A stretch of 29,009 nucleotides of DNA from JBMNCQ01 sp049366715 (GTDB lineage: Bacteria; Bacillota; Peptococcia; Peptococcales; BICA1-8), in contig JBMNCQ010000029.1 of the NCBI GenBank assembly GCA_049366715.1, forward strand, positions 1-29,009, given 5' to 3'. This document shows positions 14,424-23,155 of the stretch, one piece after another. The first letter of the stretch is position 1. Each line of letters opens with the position of its first letter. Under the pieces are notes generated by a model, which made no database searches, was not told the DNA's origin, and saw only the letters and a list, made by a program, of their open reading frames with translations. A program made the translations under genes and the position numbers.

Positions 14424-15830
14424 CTATCCTTGCTTAGCTTTTTCTACAGCCTCTTCTATCGTACCAACAAACAAGAAAGCGTGTTCCGGAAGTTCATCAT
14501 GTTTACCTTCCAGGATCTCCTTAAAGCCCCTGATTGTTTCTTTTATCGGAACATACTTACCGGCAAACCCGGTAAATTGCTCTGCCACGAAGAAGGGCTG
14601 GGACAAGAACCGCTGTATCCTCCTGGCTCTGGAAACTGTCAATTTATCTTCATCGGATAATTCATCCATCCCCAGTATTGCAATGATATCCTGCAGTTCT
14701 TTGTATCTTTGCAGTACTTGCTGCACTTCCCGGGCAACTTTATAATGCTCTTCTCCAACAGTCTGCGGGTCCAAAATACGGGATGTCGAATCCAAGGGGT
14801 CAACGGCCGGATAGATCCCCAGCTCAGATATTTGTCTGGAAAGAACTGTTGTGGCATCCAAATGTGCGAATGTTGTCGCCGGAGCAGGGTCTGTTAAGTC
14901 ATCGGCGGGTACATAGATCGCTTGTACCGATGTAATGGAACCCTTTTTCGTTGAGGTAATTCTTTCTTGAAGATTACCCATTTCCGTTGCCAGGGTCGGC
15001 TGGTAACCAACTGCAGAAGGCATCCGGCCCAGGAGAGCCGATACCTCGGAACCGGCCTGGGTGAAACGGAAAATGTTATCGATAAACAGCAACACGTCCT
15101 GCCCTTGTACATCTCTAAAATATTCGGCGATTGTAAGACCTGTTAAGCCCACTCTCTGACGGGCTCCGGGAGGCTCATTCATCTGGCCGAAAACAAGAGC
15201 GGTTTTATCAATAACTCCCGAATCCTTCATTTCATGCCAGAGGTCATTTCCTTCCCTGGTACGCTCACCAACACCGGCAAATACGGAGTATCCGCCATGC
15301 TCGTAAGCGATATTGCGGATAAGCTCTTGTATTAATACGGTTTTACCAACACCGGCCCCACCGAAAAGGCCAATTTTACCACCCTTTGAATAGGGTGCTA
15401 AGAGGTCTATGACCTTAATCCCGGTTTCCAGCATTTCTGTTGACGGCGATTGTTCCTCAAAGCTGGGTGCCGGTCTATGAATAGGCCAGTGGTCACTGGC
15501 TTTTATTGAACCCAGTTCATCAATAGCATCACCAACAACATTAAATAAGCGTCCTAATGTCCCTTCTCCTACAGGTACTGAAATTGGCCGGCCCATGTCA
15601 GCCGCTTTCATTCCCCTAACCAAACCATCGGTAGAAGACATTGCCACACATCTTACGGTATTATTACCTAAATGCTGTGCGGCTTCCATGGTAAGATTCA
15701 GATTTACCTCTTTATCTTCTTGATCTTCAGTACGTATTAAAACTGCGTTATAAATATCAGGAAGCTGGCCGGGTTGAAATTCAACGTCGACAACAGGACC
15801 AATGATTTGTAGCACTTTACCAAAGTTCAC
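14424..15830 (-). CDS. atpD: ATP synthase F1 beta subunit
   Basis: A 468-residue catalytic subunit that synthesises ATP at the alpha-beta interface. The Walker A motif GGAGVGKT is at residues 157-164. The family run GVGERTREGNDLW and the ALVFGQMNEPPGARQRVGLT segment follow. VLLFIDNIFRFTQAGSEVSA carries the Walker B Asp. The start is GTG with AAAGGAGG upstream. In an ordinary operon it would follow atpG closely, but here 492 bp holding a broken four-helix-bundle gene and heptamer repeats intervene. Continued cotranscription, or a separate promoter for atpDC, is an open question. Confidence 0.97.
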   Translation of the reverse strand: MNFGKVLQIIGPVVDVEFQPGQLPDIYNAVLIRTEDQEDKEVNLNLTMEAAQHLGNNTVRCVAMSSTDGLVRGMKAADMGRPISVPVGEGTLGRLFNVVGDAIDELGSIKASDHWPIHRPAPSFEEQSPSTEMLETGIKVIDLLAPYSKGGKIGLFGGAGVGKTVLIQELIRNIAYEHGGYSVFAGVGERTREGNDLWHEMKDSGVIDKTALVFGQMNEPPGARQRVGLTGLTIAEYFRDVQGQDVLLFIDNIFRFTQAGSEVSALLGRMPSAVGYQPTLATEMGNLQERITSTKKGSITSVQAIYVPADDLTDPAPATTFAHLDATTVLSRQISELGIYPAVDPLDSTSRILDPQTVGEEHYKVAREVQQVLQRYKELQDIIAILGMDELSDEDKLTVSRARRIQRFLSQPFFVAEQFTGFAGKYVPIKETIRGFKEILEGKHDELPEHAFLFVGTIEEAVEKAKQG

Positions 15831-15849
15831 GCTTAGAACCTCCTTTGCT

Positions 15850-15886
15850 TAGTGACTAGTGACTGGTGACTAGTGACTAGAAAAAT
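15850..15886. repeat. heptamer repeats upstream of atpD
   Basis: Five words (AGTGACT, AGTGACT, GGTGACT, AGTGACT, then AGAAAAA) in a 7-bp rhythm lie between the atpD ribosome binding site and the end of the broken four-helix-bundle gene. They match the TAGTGAC/GTCACTA family of the other arrays. Confidence 0.8.
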
Positions 15887-15899
15887 CACTATCCTATCA

Positions 15900-16276
15900 C
15901 TACTCGGAGTTTTTCTTGTCTAAGGAATTAATCAATGCGTTGAGCATTTTCCCTACTTCATCATATTTATTTTTGAGAATAGTATATGTCGAGTTAGTGA
16001 TATAATTTAAATCCCTTGCTAATATTAATGATACCTGGTCTCAACCAATGAACCTCTAGCTATGAAGAGCATTCTTTTAAAGTTAGTTTTCGATCCCGCC
16101 CCTAATCCTTCTGCAATATTACTTGGAATCGAGGCAGCTGAACGACGCAATTGACTACAAAGACCAAACTCTTCGTTTTTAGGAAACCCCTTTGTCTGCT
16201 CATATATCTCTAATACTAGCCCATGAGATTTTTGCCATATAACTAGATCTTCAAAATCTTTTATTACTTTTCTCAT
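15900..16276 (-). pseudogene. frameshifted four-helix-bundle protein (23S rRNA intervening-sequence type)
   Basis: The 5' part encodes 83 residues with the family pattern: FEDLVIWQKSHGLVLEIYE, GFPKNEEFGLCSQLRRSAAS, IPSNIAEGLGAGS and FIARGSLVETRY. It then stops at 16025-16027. In the next frame the family C-terminus continues without a gap, LILARDLNYITNSTYTILKN, then KYDEVGKMLNALINSL, to a TAG at 15900-15902. One base is missing after TATCA near 16028. A sequencing error is possible, although no homopolymer is present. The intact product would have about 125 residues. Start ATG 16276 follows TTAGGTG. It interrupts the atp operon between atpG and atpD and is flanked by heptamer repeats on both sides, which suggests insertion. 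Members elsewhere occur in rRNA intervening sequences and beside retroelements. Confidence 0.88.
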
Positions 16277-16285
16277 AATTCACCT

Positions 16286-16318
16286 AATACTAGTCACCAG
16301 TAACCAGTAACTAGCAAC
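16286..16318. repeat. heptamer repeats between atpG and the broken four-helix gene
   Basis: ACTAGTC, ACCAGTA, ACCAGTA, ACTAGCA and ACTATTT follow each other in a 7-bp rhythm, immediately after the atpG stop in transcription order. They mirror the repeats on the far side of the inserted gene. Confidence 0.8.
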
Positions 16319-16322
16319 TATT

Positions 16323-17183
16323 TTATCCTTCCAAAGCGCTGGCTCCGCCTACTATTTCCGTAATCTCCCGGGTTATTGCTGCTTGACGGGCTCTGTTATA
16401 AGTCAAGGTTAACTTATCGATCATCTCACCGGCATTATCTGTGGCTGAGCCCATAGCAGTCATCGTCGCGCCGTGCTCACTTGCTTTTGCTTCCATTAAG
16501 GCACTAAAGACCAGGTTATTAAGATAGAGAGGCAAAAGTTGATTTAAGACCATTTGAGGGTTAGGATCAAAGATATAATCCAACTCTCCGCCACCTTCTT
16601 CATTTGCAGGAGTTTCTATCGGTAATATCCGTTTCGTAACAGGTTTCTGCTGCATTGCAGTAATAAATTCGGTGTAAGTTATATATACTTCATCATAAAT
16701 ACCTTCGGTATAAAAAGCCTTGACGGCATCAGTAATTTCCTGGGCTTCATGTTGCGTAGGTATATCTGCAATTCCGATAAACTCCCCTTCAACACGGTAA
16801 TTACGCTTTTTAAAGAAATCACGGGCTTTTTTACCAATCGTAATAATACCGATCTCCTGCTCCTTGTGCCTGGCCATGGATGCCACAGCTGTTTTAATCA
16901 AATTGGCGTTATAACCTCCCGATAATCCCCTGTCCGCGCTTAGGACAACAAAGCCGATCTTTTGAGGCTCTCTCATCTCTAACAGCGGATCTTTTAAGGT
17001 TCCGGAGGAAGCAACTAAGCGGGATAAAACTTCTTCTAGTTTGGCAGCATAAGGCCGTGCCGCTATGACAGCTCCCTGCGTACGGCGGAGCTTAGCTGCT
17101 GAAACCATCTCCATAGCTTTCGTTATCTGCTGAGTGTTCTTTACACTCCGTATTCTTCGTTTAATGTCTCTTACAGAAGCCAA
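16323..17183 (-). CDS. atpG: ATP synthase F1 gamma subunit
   Basis: A 286-residue central stalk subunit that couples c-ring rotation to catalysis. The N-terminal helix shows the family signature RDIKRRIRSVKNTQQITKAM and MVSAAKLRRTQ (about residues 4-35). The central part has VLSADRGLSGGYNANLIK. The C-terminal helix is MEAKASEHGATMTAMGSATD and LTLTYNRARQAAITREITEI. Length is normal. The start is TTG with AAGGTGG upstream, 34 bp after atpA. Downstream the operon is interrupted by a pseudogene and repeats. Confidence 0.97.
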   Translation of the reverse strand: MASVRDIKRRIRSVKNTQQITKAMEMVSAAKLRRTQGAVIAARPYAAKLEEVLSRLVASSGTLKDPLLEMREPQKIGFVVLSADRGLSGGYNANLIKTAVASMARHKEQEIGIITIGKKARDFFKKRNYRVEGEFIGIADIPTQHEAQEITDAVKAFYTEGIYDEVYITYTEFITAMQQKPVTKRILPIETPANEEGGGELDYIFDPNPQMVLNQLLPLYLNNLVFSALMEAKASEHGATMTAMGSATDNAGEMIDKLTLTYNRARQAAITREITEIVGGASALEG

Positions 17184-17217
17184 TCAATTCACCACCTTCA
17201 CATTGGACTATTAAGAA

Positions 17218-18732
17218 TTACGCCTGGAAGGTATCCTTAAATTCTTTGATAGCCTGTTTCAAGGACTCTTGTGTCTTATCCTCAAGTTTTCCCGTTGTTT
17301 TTATTGCCCCCAAAACATCCTGCTTATAGTTGGTTGATTTAAGGAATCTCAAAAACTCTTCTTCAAATTTTCCTACTTTATCCAAGGGAATATCATCAAG
17401 ATATCCATTTGTTCCTGCATAGATAATAGCTACTTGTTCTTCAATAGCCATGGGTTGGTATTGACTCTGCTTAAGGATTTCCATTACCCTTTCACCCCTG
17501 GTTAACCGGGCTTTGGTCGCTTTATCCAAATCAGAACCAAATTGCGTAAATGCGGCTAACTCCCTGTATTGCGCTAAATCCAAACGAATTGAACCTGAGA
17601 CCTGCTTCATTCCTTTAATCTGGGCCGAGCCGCCAACACGGGAAACCGAAATACCTGCGTTAATAGCAGGACGGATACCGGCATAGAACAAATCCGATTC
17701 AAGGAAAATCTGCCCGTCGGTGATCGAGATTACGTTTGTCGGGATGTAAGCAGCTACGTCACCGGCCTGGGTTTCAATAATCGGTAATGCGGTCATGGAA
17801 CCGGCACCTAACTCATCACTGAGTTTGGCAGCCCTTTCTAATAAACGGGAATGGAGATAGAATACATCACCGGGATATGCTTCACGTCCGGGAGGACGGC
17901 GAAGTAACAAGGAAAGTTCGCGGTAAGCTACCGCCTGTTTGGATAAATCATCGTAAATAATTAAGACATCTTTACCATTGTACATGAATTCTTCGCCCAT
18001 GGCACAACCGGCATAAGGAGCTATATAAAGCATCGGTGCAGGCTCTGAGGCCGTAGCTGAAACTACGATGGAGTAATCCATTGCCCCAAACTGTTCCAGT
18101 CTGTTTACCACACCCGCAACAGTGGATGCTTTCTGACCAATCGCTACATAAATACAGATAACATCCTGACCTTTTTGATTAATAATTGTGTCAATGGCCA
18201 CTGCTGTTTTCCCCGTCTGCCTGTCTCCGATAATTAATTCCCTTTGCCCGCGGCCGATCGGAACCATGGAGTCAATGGCTTTTAATCCTGTTTGTAAAGG
18301 CTGATGCACCGATTTACGGTAAATAACACCCGGTGCGGCTGCCTCTATCGGTCTGAATTTATCGGTATTAATCGGACCTTTGCCATCGATAGGCTGGCCC
18401 AAGGCATTGACAACCCGGCCGATCATCGGTTCTCCGACAGGAACTTCTACGATCCGGCCTGTCCTTTTTACCTCGTCACCTTCCTTAATTTGTGTGAAAG
18501 GTCCCAAGATAACACAGCCAATATTGTTTTCTTCTAAATTTAATGCCATTCCAAAGACGCCGCCTGGGAATTCCAGCATCTCACCGGCCATACAATTCTG
18601 TAGTCCATAAACCCGGGCGATACCGTCACCTACTTGAATCACTGTACCAATATTTGATACTTCTACTGCCGTAGTATAGTCTTCGATTTGTTTTTTTAGA
18701 ATGGAACTAATTTCTTCAGGTCGTATACTCAT
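17218..18732 (-). CDS. atpA: ATP synthase F1 alpha subunit
   Basis: A 504-residue non-catalytic nucleotide-binding subunit of F1. The Walker A motif GDRQTGKT is at residues 169-176. The stretches VSATASEPAPMLYIAPYAGC and LIIYDDLSKQAVAYRE (Walker B region) follow, then RPPGREAYPGDVFYLHSRLL and the family motif RPAINAGISVSRVGGSAQ. Length is standard. Its ATG directly follows the atpH stop codon with no gap, so translation is probably coupled. Confidence 0.97.
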   Translation of the reverse strand: MSIRPEEISSILKKQIEDYTTAVEVSNIGTVIQVGDGIARVYGLQNCMAGEMLEFPGGVFGMALNLEENNIGCVILGPFTQIKEGDEVKRTGRIVEVPVGEPMIGRVVNALGQPIDGKGPINTDKFRPIEAAAPGVIYRKSVHQPLQTGLKAIDSMVPIGRGQRELIIGDRQTGKTAVAIDTIINQKGQDVICIYVAIGQKASTVAGVVNRLEQFGAMDYSIVVSATASEPAPMLYIAPYAGCAMGEEFMYNGKDVLIIYDDLSKQAVAYRELSLLLRRPPGREAYPGDVFYLHSRLLERAAKLSDELGAGSMTALPIIETQAGDVAAYIPTNVISITDGQIFLESDLFYAGIRPAINAGISVSRVGGSAQIKGMKQVSGSIRLDLAQYRELAAFTQFGSDLDKATKARLTRGERVMEILKQSQYQPMAIEEQVAIIYAGTNGYLDDIPLDKVGKFEEEFLRFLKSTNYKQDVLGAIKTTGKLEDKTQESLKQAIKEFKDTFQA

Positions 18733-19299
18733 TTAGTCCCTCACCCCAATCTTGGAAAACTGTATTTCATTTAATTTTTTCTTCATAACTGCAAGGCGCT
18801 TGATTACACTGCCGTCGATTACTTTATCGCCGATTTTCACGATTAACCCGCCGATAAGGGCCGCATCAATTTCTACCTTTAATCTAACATTTTTTCCGGT
18901 CATGGCAGAAAGTTTTGCCTGCAGCTCTTCAAAATCTTTCGTTGTTAACTGTGCTGCGGAACGTACTTCAGCATCAATTATATTGCGGGAAATATCCGCA
19001 AGTCTTTGATATTCTTTGAAAATATCCGGTAATAAGGCTTCTCTGTTCTTATCAATTAGAACAAAAAGGAAATTAACGATAATCTCGGAAATCTTTCCGG
19101 AGAATAATTCGCCGAACACCTGCTTTTTATCATCAGTTAAAATACGTTCACTAAACCAAATATGGGTTAAATGATCATCAGCATTAACTGCAGCAAGGAT
19201 ATCGTTTAATTCCTTTTCATATTGATCCAGAGTATTTCTCTCCTGGGCAATTTGCGAAAGAGCCTGGGCATAGCGTTTCGCTACAGTCCTGATATTCAT
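18733..19299 (-). CDS. atpH: ATP synthase F1 delta subunit
   Basis: A 188-residue peripheral-stalk subunit that ties the b dimer to the top of F1. The N-terminal helical domain starts NIRTVAKRYAQALSQIAQER. The C-terminal family motif is EVRSAAQLTTKDFEELQAKL with VDAALIGGLIVKIGDKVIDG in variant form (EIDAALIGGLIVKIGDKVID, about residues 145-164). The ATG overlaps the atpF stop as ATGA, a coupling arrangement common in atp operons. Confidence 0.95.
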   Translation of the reverse strand: MNIRTVAKRYAQALSQIAQERNTLDQYEKELNDILAAVNADDHLTHIWFSERILTDDKKQVFGELFSGKISEIIVNFLFVLIDKNREALLPDIFKEYQRLADISRNIIDAEVRSAAQLTTKDFEELQAKLSAMTGKNVRLKVEIDAALIGGLIVKIGDKVIDGSVIKRLAVMKKKLNEIQFSKIGVRD

Positions 19300-19781
19300 T
19301 GGGCTTCCCCTACCTCTTTAACAAAATCTCTAACCATTTTTTCCTGATCTTTGCTGTCAATCGTTTTGGAAATAACCTTTTCTGCAGCCAAGATAGCCAG
19401 GGATGCAACTTCATCCCGTATTTCCGCTAAAGCTTTATTCTTTTCTAATTTAATTTCTTCTTGCGCTTTCACACTTATTTTCTCTGCTTCATGCTTGGCC
19501 TGGGAAATTATTTCATTCCGTGTCTCATCACCCAGTTTACCTGCCCGGGTAATAATCTCGCTCGCTTCATTTTTCGCATTTTGAATGTGAGCGGCATACT
19601 CTTCTTTCAACTGATCAGCTTCCTGTTTTGCTGTCTCAGCCTGGTCTAAATTATTTTTGATTTCACTCTTTCTTTCATCCAGCATCTTTGTAACAGGGTT
19701 ATAAAGAAATTTATTTAAAATGGCTACCAGAATTAAAAAATTGATGATAGCCCATACCATATCAGGAAGATGGATACTCAA
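19296..19781 (-). CDS. atpF: ATP synthase F0 b subunit
   Basis: A 161-residue stator subunit: one N-terminal membrane helix (about residues 7-27, MVWAIINFLILVAILNKFLY) followed by a long charged helix rich in Lys, Glu and Ala (about 33-155) that dimerises as a coiled coil. The conserved NKFLYNPVTKMLDERKSEI junction is present. The start is TTG with GAGGGGG about 9 bases upstream. Its 3' end overlaps atpH by four bases. A hairpin stands between atpE and this gene. Confidence 0.95.
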   Translation of the reverse strand: MSIHLPDMVWAIINFLILVAILNKFLYNPVTKMLDERKSEIKNNLDQAETAKQEADQLKEEYAAHIQNAKNEASEIITRAGKLGDETRNEIISQAKHEAEKISVKAQEEIKLEKNKALAEIRDEVASLAILAAEKVISKTIDSKDQEKMVRDFVKEVGEAQ

Positions 19782-19823
19782 TTAATTGACCCCCTCTCGT
19801 TAACGGGCTTGGAATATCATGGA

Positions 19824-19849
19824 GGCGATTGGAAAAAATCCCAATCGCC
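19824..19849 (-). other. intercistronic hairpin between atpE and atpF
   Basis: GGCGATTGG (19824-19832) and CCAATCGCC (19841-19849) form a perfect 9-bp stem with an 8-base loop, 15 bp past the atpE stop. On the minus strand the loop is T-rich but no T-run follows the stem. It could protect the 3' end of an atpB-E transcript or attenuate readthrough, raising c-subunit output relative to downstream subunits. Confidence 0.6.
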
Positions 19850-19863
19850 CACCCTTAGTCCTA

Positions 19864-20097
19864 CTAACCTATATTTCCTAAAAGCAAGAAGGCAATTAGT
19901 AAGCCGTAAATTGTTAAAGCTTCCATAAACGCCAAAGAAATAATTAGAGAAGTACGAATCTCACCAGCAGCTTCCGGCTGACGAGCAATAGCCTCCATAG
20001 CTTTGCCGGCTGCATTACCTTGCCCCAAAGCAGGAGCTATTGTAGCAATTGCAACGGAAAGGGCTGCGGCTAAAGCGATTAACCCAGTAGCTTCCAT
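19864..20097 (-). CDS. atpE: ATP synthase F0 c subunit
   Basis: A 77-residue proteolipid of two membrane helices joined by the polar loop AIARQPEAAGEIR. The ion-carrying Glu is residue 58 (LAFMEALTIY). In sodium-coupled c subunits this Glu is followed by Ser-Thr; here Ala-Leu follows, although Gln25 of the GQG motif is kept. This argues for proton rather than sodium coupling; it is an inference from published signatures. The ATG has AAAGGAGGG upstream. Confidence 0.96.
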   Translation of the reverse strand: MEATGLIALAAALSVAIATIAPALGQGNAAGKAMEAIARQPEAAGEIRTSLIISLAFMEALTIYGLLIAFLLLGNIG

Positions 20098-20173
20098 TAT
20101 AAATCTCCCTCCTTTCCCCTAATCATTAAGCAAAATCTAGCAATTTGAAACAATTAACAGAATTGACCATTTT

Positions 20174-20905
20174 CTAATGCTGATGCTCTGTGGCCTCAGC
20201 AATATAGATAGCCGACAAAAGAGTAAAAACAAAAGCCTGAATAAAGCCGAAAAGCAATCCCAGAAACATCATCGGCAGAGGGACAAACAAAGGCACCATA
20301 GCAAATAAACTTGCAACGACCATCTCCTCGCCAAATACATTACCGTAGAGACGTAAAGAAAGAGACAGCGGCCTGGTAATCTGCTCAATTAAATTTAAGG
20401 GAAGCATAAACGGCAAGGGCTGCACAAAGTGTTTAAAATAGCTTAATCCGTTTTCTTTCAACCCAAAATACTGGGTAGAAAAGAATACAACGATTGCCAG
20501 TCCCAGCGTAACACTCCAATTACTGGTCGGTGCTTTTAAGCCCGATATATGACCGGCCCCCGGCAATACTCCGGAATAGTTGGATATCAAAATGAATAAA
20601 AATAAAGTTCCTAATAAAGGAAGATATTTCCGGGCCTTTTTTTCCCCCATTATTCCGGAAAGAAGCTTAATTACTCCTTCCACCGCATATTCCATAACAT
20701 TTTGGACACCTGAAGGTATTCTCGTCATATTACGGGTAGCAAGATAGGATAGAATCGCAAGCATAAGCATAATTCCCCACATGGTCGTAACTTCACTGGA
20801 AATATCAAACGGCCCCGGAAGCTGAAACAATACCTGGGCCCCATGTTCTTCAGCGCCTCCGCTATGGGCGGCCTCAGCAGCATAGGCGGCCTTTAACCAA
20901 AACAT
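20174..20905 (-). CDS. atpB: ATP synthase F0 a subunit
   Basis: A 243-residue integral membrane subunit that forms the proton half-channels beside the c-ring. Five to six hydrophobic segments are visible. The essential Arg is residue 185 in the motif PLSLSLRLYGNVFGEEMV. The family element PLPFMLPLNLIEQITRPLSL precedes it and the last helices (VPLPMMFLGLLFGFIQAFVF) follow. The ATG has AAAGGGGTG upstream. Between it and atpE lie 76 bp. Confidence 0.96.
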   Translation of the reverse strand: MFWLKAAYAAEAAHSGGAEEHGAQVLFQLPGPFDISSEVTTMWGIMLMLAILSYLATRNMTRIPSGVQNVMEYAVEGVIKLLSGIMGEKKARKYLPLLGTLFLFILISNYSGVLPGAGHISGLKAPTSNWSVTLGLAIVVFFSTQYFGLKENGLSYFKHFVQPLPFMLPLNLIEQITRPLSLSLRLYGNVFGEEMVVASLFAMVPLFVPLPMMFLGLLFGFIQAFVFTLLSAIYIAEATEHQH

Positions 20906-20965
20906 TAGCTCACCCCTTTCTTGGCCTAAAACAAATGTTTAGATTTTTGGTCGGTATAAGTGCAG

Positions 20966-21271
20966 CTAAGACTTACACCTTCGCCAAAGCTTGACATAAG
21001 CCAAGTTTTTTTTACCTAGAGTATATTGAATCAATATGAAATTCTTAACCATAGTCAGTCCAAATGCTGCTGCAATCAGCATCGGCGGATTTTTATGTAC
21101 GAGAAATAAAACAGCCAGATTCAAAAAATACCTTAATATAAATTTTAATACAGACCTTTTCTTTACACGACTACCGGCTGCGATATTATTTAAGGAACTC
21201 ACTGTAAGCCGGTGATTTAAAATACTTACACCTAATCCCAAAATAAAACCGATCATAATTGAACGAATCAT
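20966..21271 (-). CDS. atpI: ATP synthase subunit I (AtpI/UncI family)
   Basis: A 101-residue membrane protein with about four short hydrophobic segments (residues 5-17, 45-60, 65-85 region). In other bacteria AtpI assists c-ring assembly or magnesium supply. The position directly upstream of atpB and the pattern FILRYFLNLAVLFLVHKNPP fit the family, although conservation is low. The ribosome binding site is weak (GGTGAGC). A second small protein of the AtpZ type precedes it, giving the paired arrangement seen in several clostridia. Confidence 0.8.
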   Translation of the reverse strand: MIRSIMIGFILGLGVSILNHRLTVSSLNNIAAGSRVKKRSVLKFILRYFLNLAVLFLVHKNPPMLIAAAFGLTMVKNFILIQYTLGKKNLAYVKLWRRCKS

Positions 21272-21466
21272 AATTGCTCACCGCATTCACAAATTTAAGC
21301 CGTTCCCCAGCAGGCCGAGATAAACTTTATGGCAATCCTACAAATTTAACTGAGAAAAAGAAGATTCTTTGACACTGCCTCCTCCCCATGGTATGCAGAA
21401 TGATTCTAAAGTCTTGGCTTTATCTGACCATAATCTTTCCGGGGAAGGTTATTACCTTTCCCTTAG

Positions 21467-21685
21467 TTATTTTTTCTCTATCCTCTTTAGGTTGTCCATC
21501 AGGCTCTTAAAACTTACCCCAATACCCAGCAAAGTTCCGATAAACATAAAAAAAGGCTGAGAATTTAAATAATTGTCTAACCACATACCACCTTTAAATC
21601 CAAAATATATGCTCACAGCCATTGTCATTCCAAAAGATAAGCCAAAATGAACATATTTTAGTGAGGATTGGGGAGTCTTTGCCAT
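21467..21685 (-). CDS. atpZ: AtpZ/AtpI family small membrane protein
   Basis: A 72-residue protein with two membrane helices (about residues 11-29 and 43-58). The first helix carries GLSFGMTMAVSIYFGFKGGM and the loop WLDNYLNSQPFFMFIGTLLG, the usual pattern of the ATPase gene1 family (AtpZ). AtpZ-type proteins act with AtpI and have been linked to magnesium or calcium transport; here this is inferred. It is the first gene of the atp operon, so the operon promoter should lie in 21686-21853. The start ATG follows a G-rich GGGGGTG. Confidence 0.85.
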   Translation of the reverse strand: MAKTPQSSLKYVHFGLSFGMTMAVSIYFGFKGGMWLDNYLNSQPFFMFIGTLLGIGVSFKSLMDNLKRIEKK

Positions 21686-21853
21686 AAATGCACCCCCGGT
21701 TGTCCGACATGTATTGTCAGTGTGTCCATCTTTGATATAAATTTATTTTTTTGCCAATAACTTTTTCTTATTCTACTAATTACTAGATAATCCTCTTTTT
21801 TACCCGGAAAAACTTGCAAATATTACAAAAAAAATGCCGCTGCGCAAAAATAT

Positions 21854-23011
21854 TCACGCCGACTGCCAGTCCCCGGGTTTATTTTTGCTCACTTTAAAAT
21901 AATATTTCAAGCCGGCGGTTATTCTCTCGGAAGCATTGCCATCGCCATAAGGATTAGCTGCTTTTTCCATTTTATCATAAACTTCTCTATTGTTTAATAA
22001 ATTCTCGGTAGTTTTATAAACATTTTCTTCACCGGTTCCCACTAAAACTACAGTCCCTGCTTTTACTGCTTCCGGCCGCTCCGTATTATCACGTAATACC
22101 AGTACGGGCTTACCTAAAGCCGGGGCTTCTTCCTGCAGACCTCCGGAATCGGTTAATATCAGATAAGAAGCCGCCATTAAGTTGGCAAAGGGTTCATAAT
22201 CCAAAGGCTCTATTAAATGAATCCGTTCACTTTTTGTCAAAAACCGATAAGCCAGATTTCTCACTGCCGGATTTTTGTGGATAGGAAAAACAATTTCTAT
22301 ATCGGTAAAGCTGTTATGCAATCTCACCAGAGCCTTAAAAATGTTTTCCATAGGCCCGCCCAGATTTTCCCTGCGATGGGTTGTTACCAGGAGCAGCCTT
22401 CTTTTCACGAAATCTATTTTATTAAGTTCAGCCGGAAAATTAAAAGCCGGCTTAACAGTTCTCAACAGGGCATCAATTACCGTATTGCCCGTTACAAAGA
22501 TTTGCTCGGCTTTAATACCTTCCGCAAGCAAATTATCCCGGGCTGTCCGGGTCGGAGCAAAATGGAGTGCCGCCATCCCCCCGGTCAGCTTTCTATTTAA
22601 TTCTTCCGGAAAAGGTGAATAGATATTTCCTGATCTCAGCCCTGCCTCAACATGTCCTACCGGGATCTGCTGATAATAAGCGGCTAAACTGCCGGCGAAG
22701 GTTGTTGTTGTATCACCGTGTACTAAGACGATATCAGGTTTTTCCGCTGCTAAGATACTTTCCAGCCCCTTTAAGGCACGGCAGGTAATATCATATAATG
22801 TTTGCCCGGCTTGCATAATATTTAAATCGTACCGGGGAGTTATTTGAAATAAGTTTAAAACCTGATCCAGCATTTCCCTGTGCTGAGCCGTAACCACGAC
22901 AACACTTTCAAAAACCGGTTCTTGCTCCAGGACTTTCACAAGGGGTGCCATCTTGATGGCCTCCGGCCGGGTTCCAAAAATGCTCATAACTTTATACTTG
23001 CGCATAGGCAT
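21854..23011 (-). CDS. wecB: UDP-N-acetylglucosamine 2-epimerase (non-hydrolysing)
   Basis: A 385-residue cytoplasmic enzyme that interconverts UDP-GlcNAc and UDP-ManNAc, supplying ManNAc for wall polymers such as teichoic acid linkage units (mnaA in B. subtilis, same place upstream of atpI). Motifs: IFGTRPEAIKMAPLV (about residues 11-25), VHGDTTTTFAGSLAAYY, VGHVEAGLRSG, THRRENLGG and LTDSGGLQEEAPALGKPVLV with RDNTERPEA. The ATG at 23011 has TAAGGA upstream; a second ATG two codons later is also possible. The open frame runs 25 codons further upstream into heptamer repeat DNA, which is not likely to be translated. Confidence 0.95.
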   Translation of the reverse strand: MPMRKYKVMSIFGTRPEAIKMAPLVKVLEQEPVFESVVVVTAQHREMLDQVLNLFQITPRYDLNIMQAGQTLYDITCRALKGLESILAAEKPDIVLVHGDTTTTFAGSLAAYYQQIPVGHVEAGLRSGNIYSPFPEELNRKLTGGMAALHFAPTRTARDNLLAEGIKAEQIFVTGNTVIDALLRTVKPAFNFPAELNKIDFVKRRLLLVTTHRRENLGGPMENIFKALVRLHNSFTDIEIVFPIHKNPAVRNLAYRFLTKSERIHLIEPLDYEPFANLMAASYLILTDSGGLQEEAPALGKPVLVLRDNTERPEAVKAGTVVLVGTGEENVYKTTENLLNNREVYDKMEKAANPYGDGNASERITAGLKYYFKVSKNKPGDWQSA

Positions 23012-23026
23012 CAAATCCTTACTGAA

Positions 23027-23099
23027 TAAGTTTATAGTGCATAGTTTATAGATTATAGTTCTCCGTTCTCCGTGTTCGGTTCTCAATTGTTTTTGAGTC
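23027..23099. repeat. composite heptamer repeats upstream of wecB
   Basis: AGTTTAT, AGTGCAT, AGTTTAT, AGATTAT, AGTTCTC, CGTTCTC, CGTGTTC and GGTTCTC follow in an unbroken 7-bp rhythm. AATTGTT, TTTGAGT, CCAGGGT and CCAGAGA come next. Words of at least two families, the ATAAACT type reversed and the TTCTCTG type, share one register here. Confidence 0.85.
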
Positions 23100-23155
23100 C
23101 AGGGTCCAGAGAACAGGGCACAATGTATCGGCTATCCTCTGTAAGCCACTAACTG

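Noticed and set aside
14002..18732. Many reading frames of 60-80 codons overlapping the atp genes on either strand
   Set aside because: They lie wholly inside genes with clear protein families, and show no family motifs or start sites of their own.
23005..23086. N-terminal extension of the UDP-GlcNAc 2-epimerase
   Set aside because: The added codons are translated heptamer repeat; family proteins begin near the KYKVMSIFGTRPEA segment and a ribosome binding site lies before the ATG at 23011.
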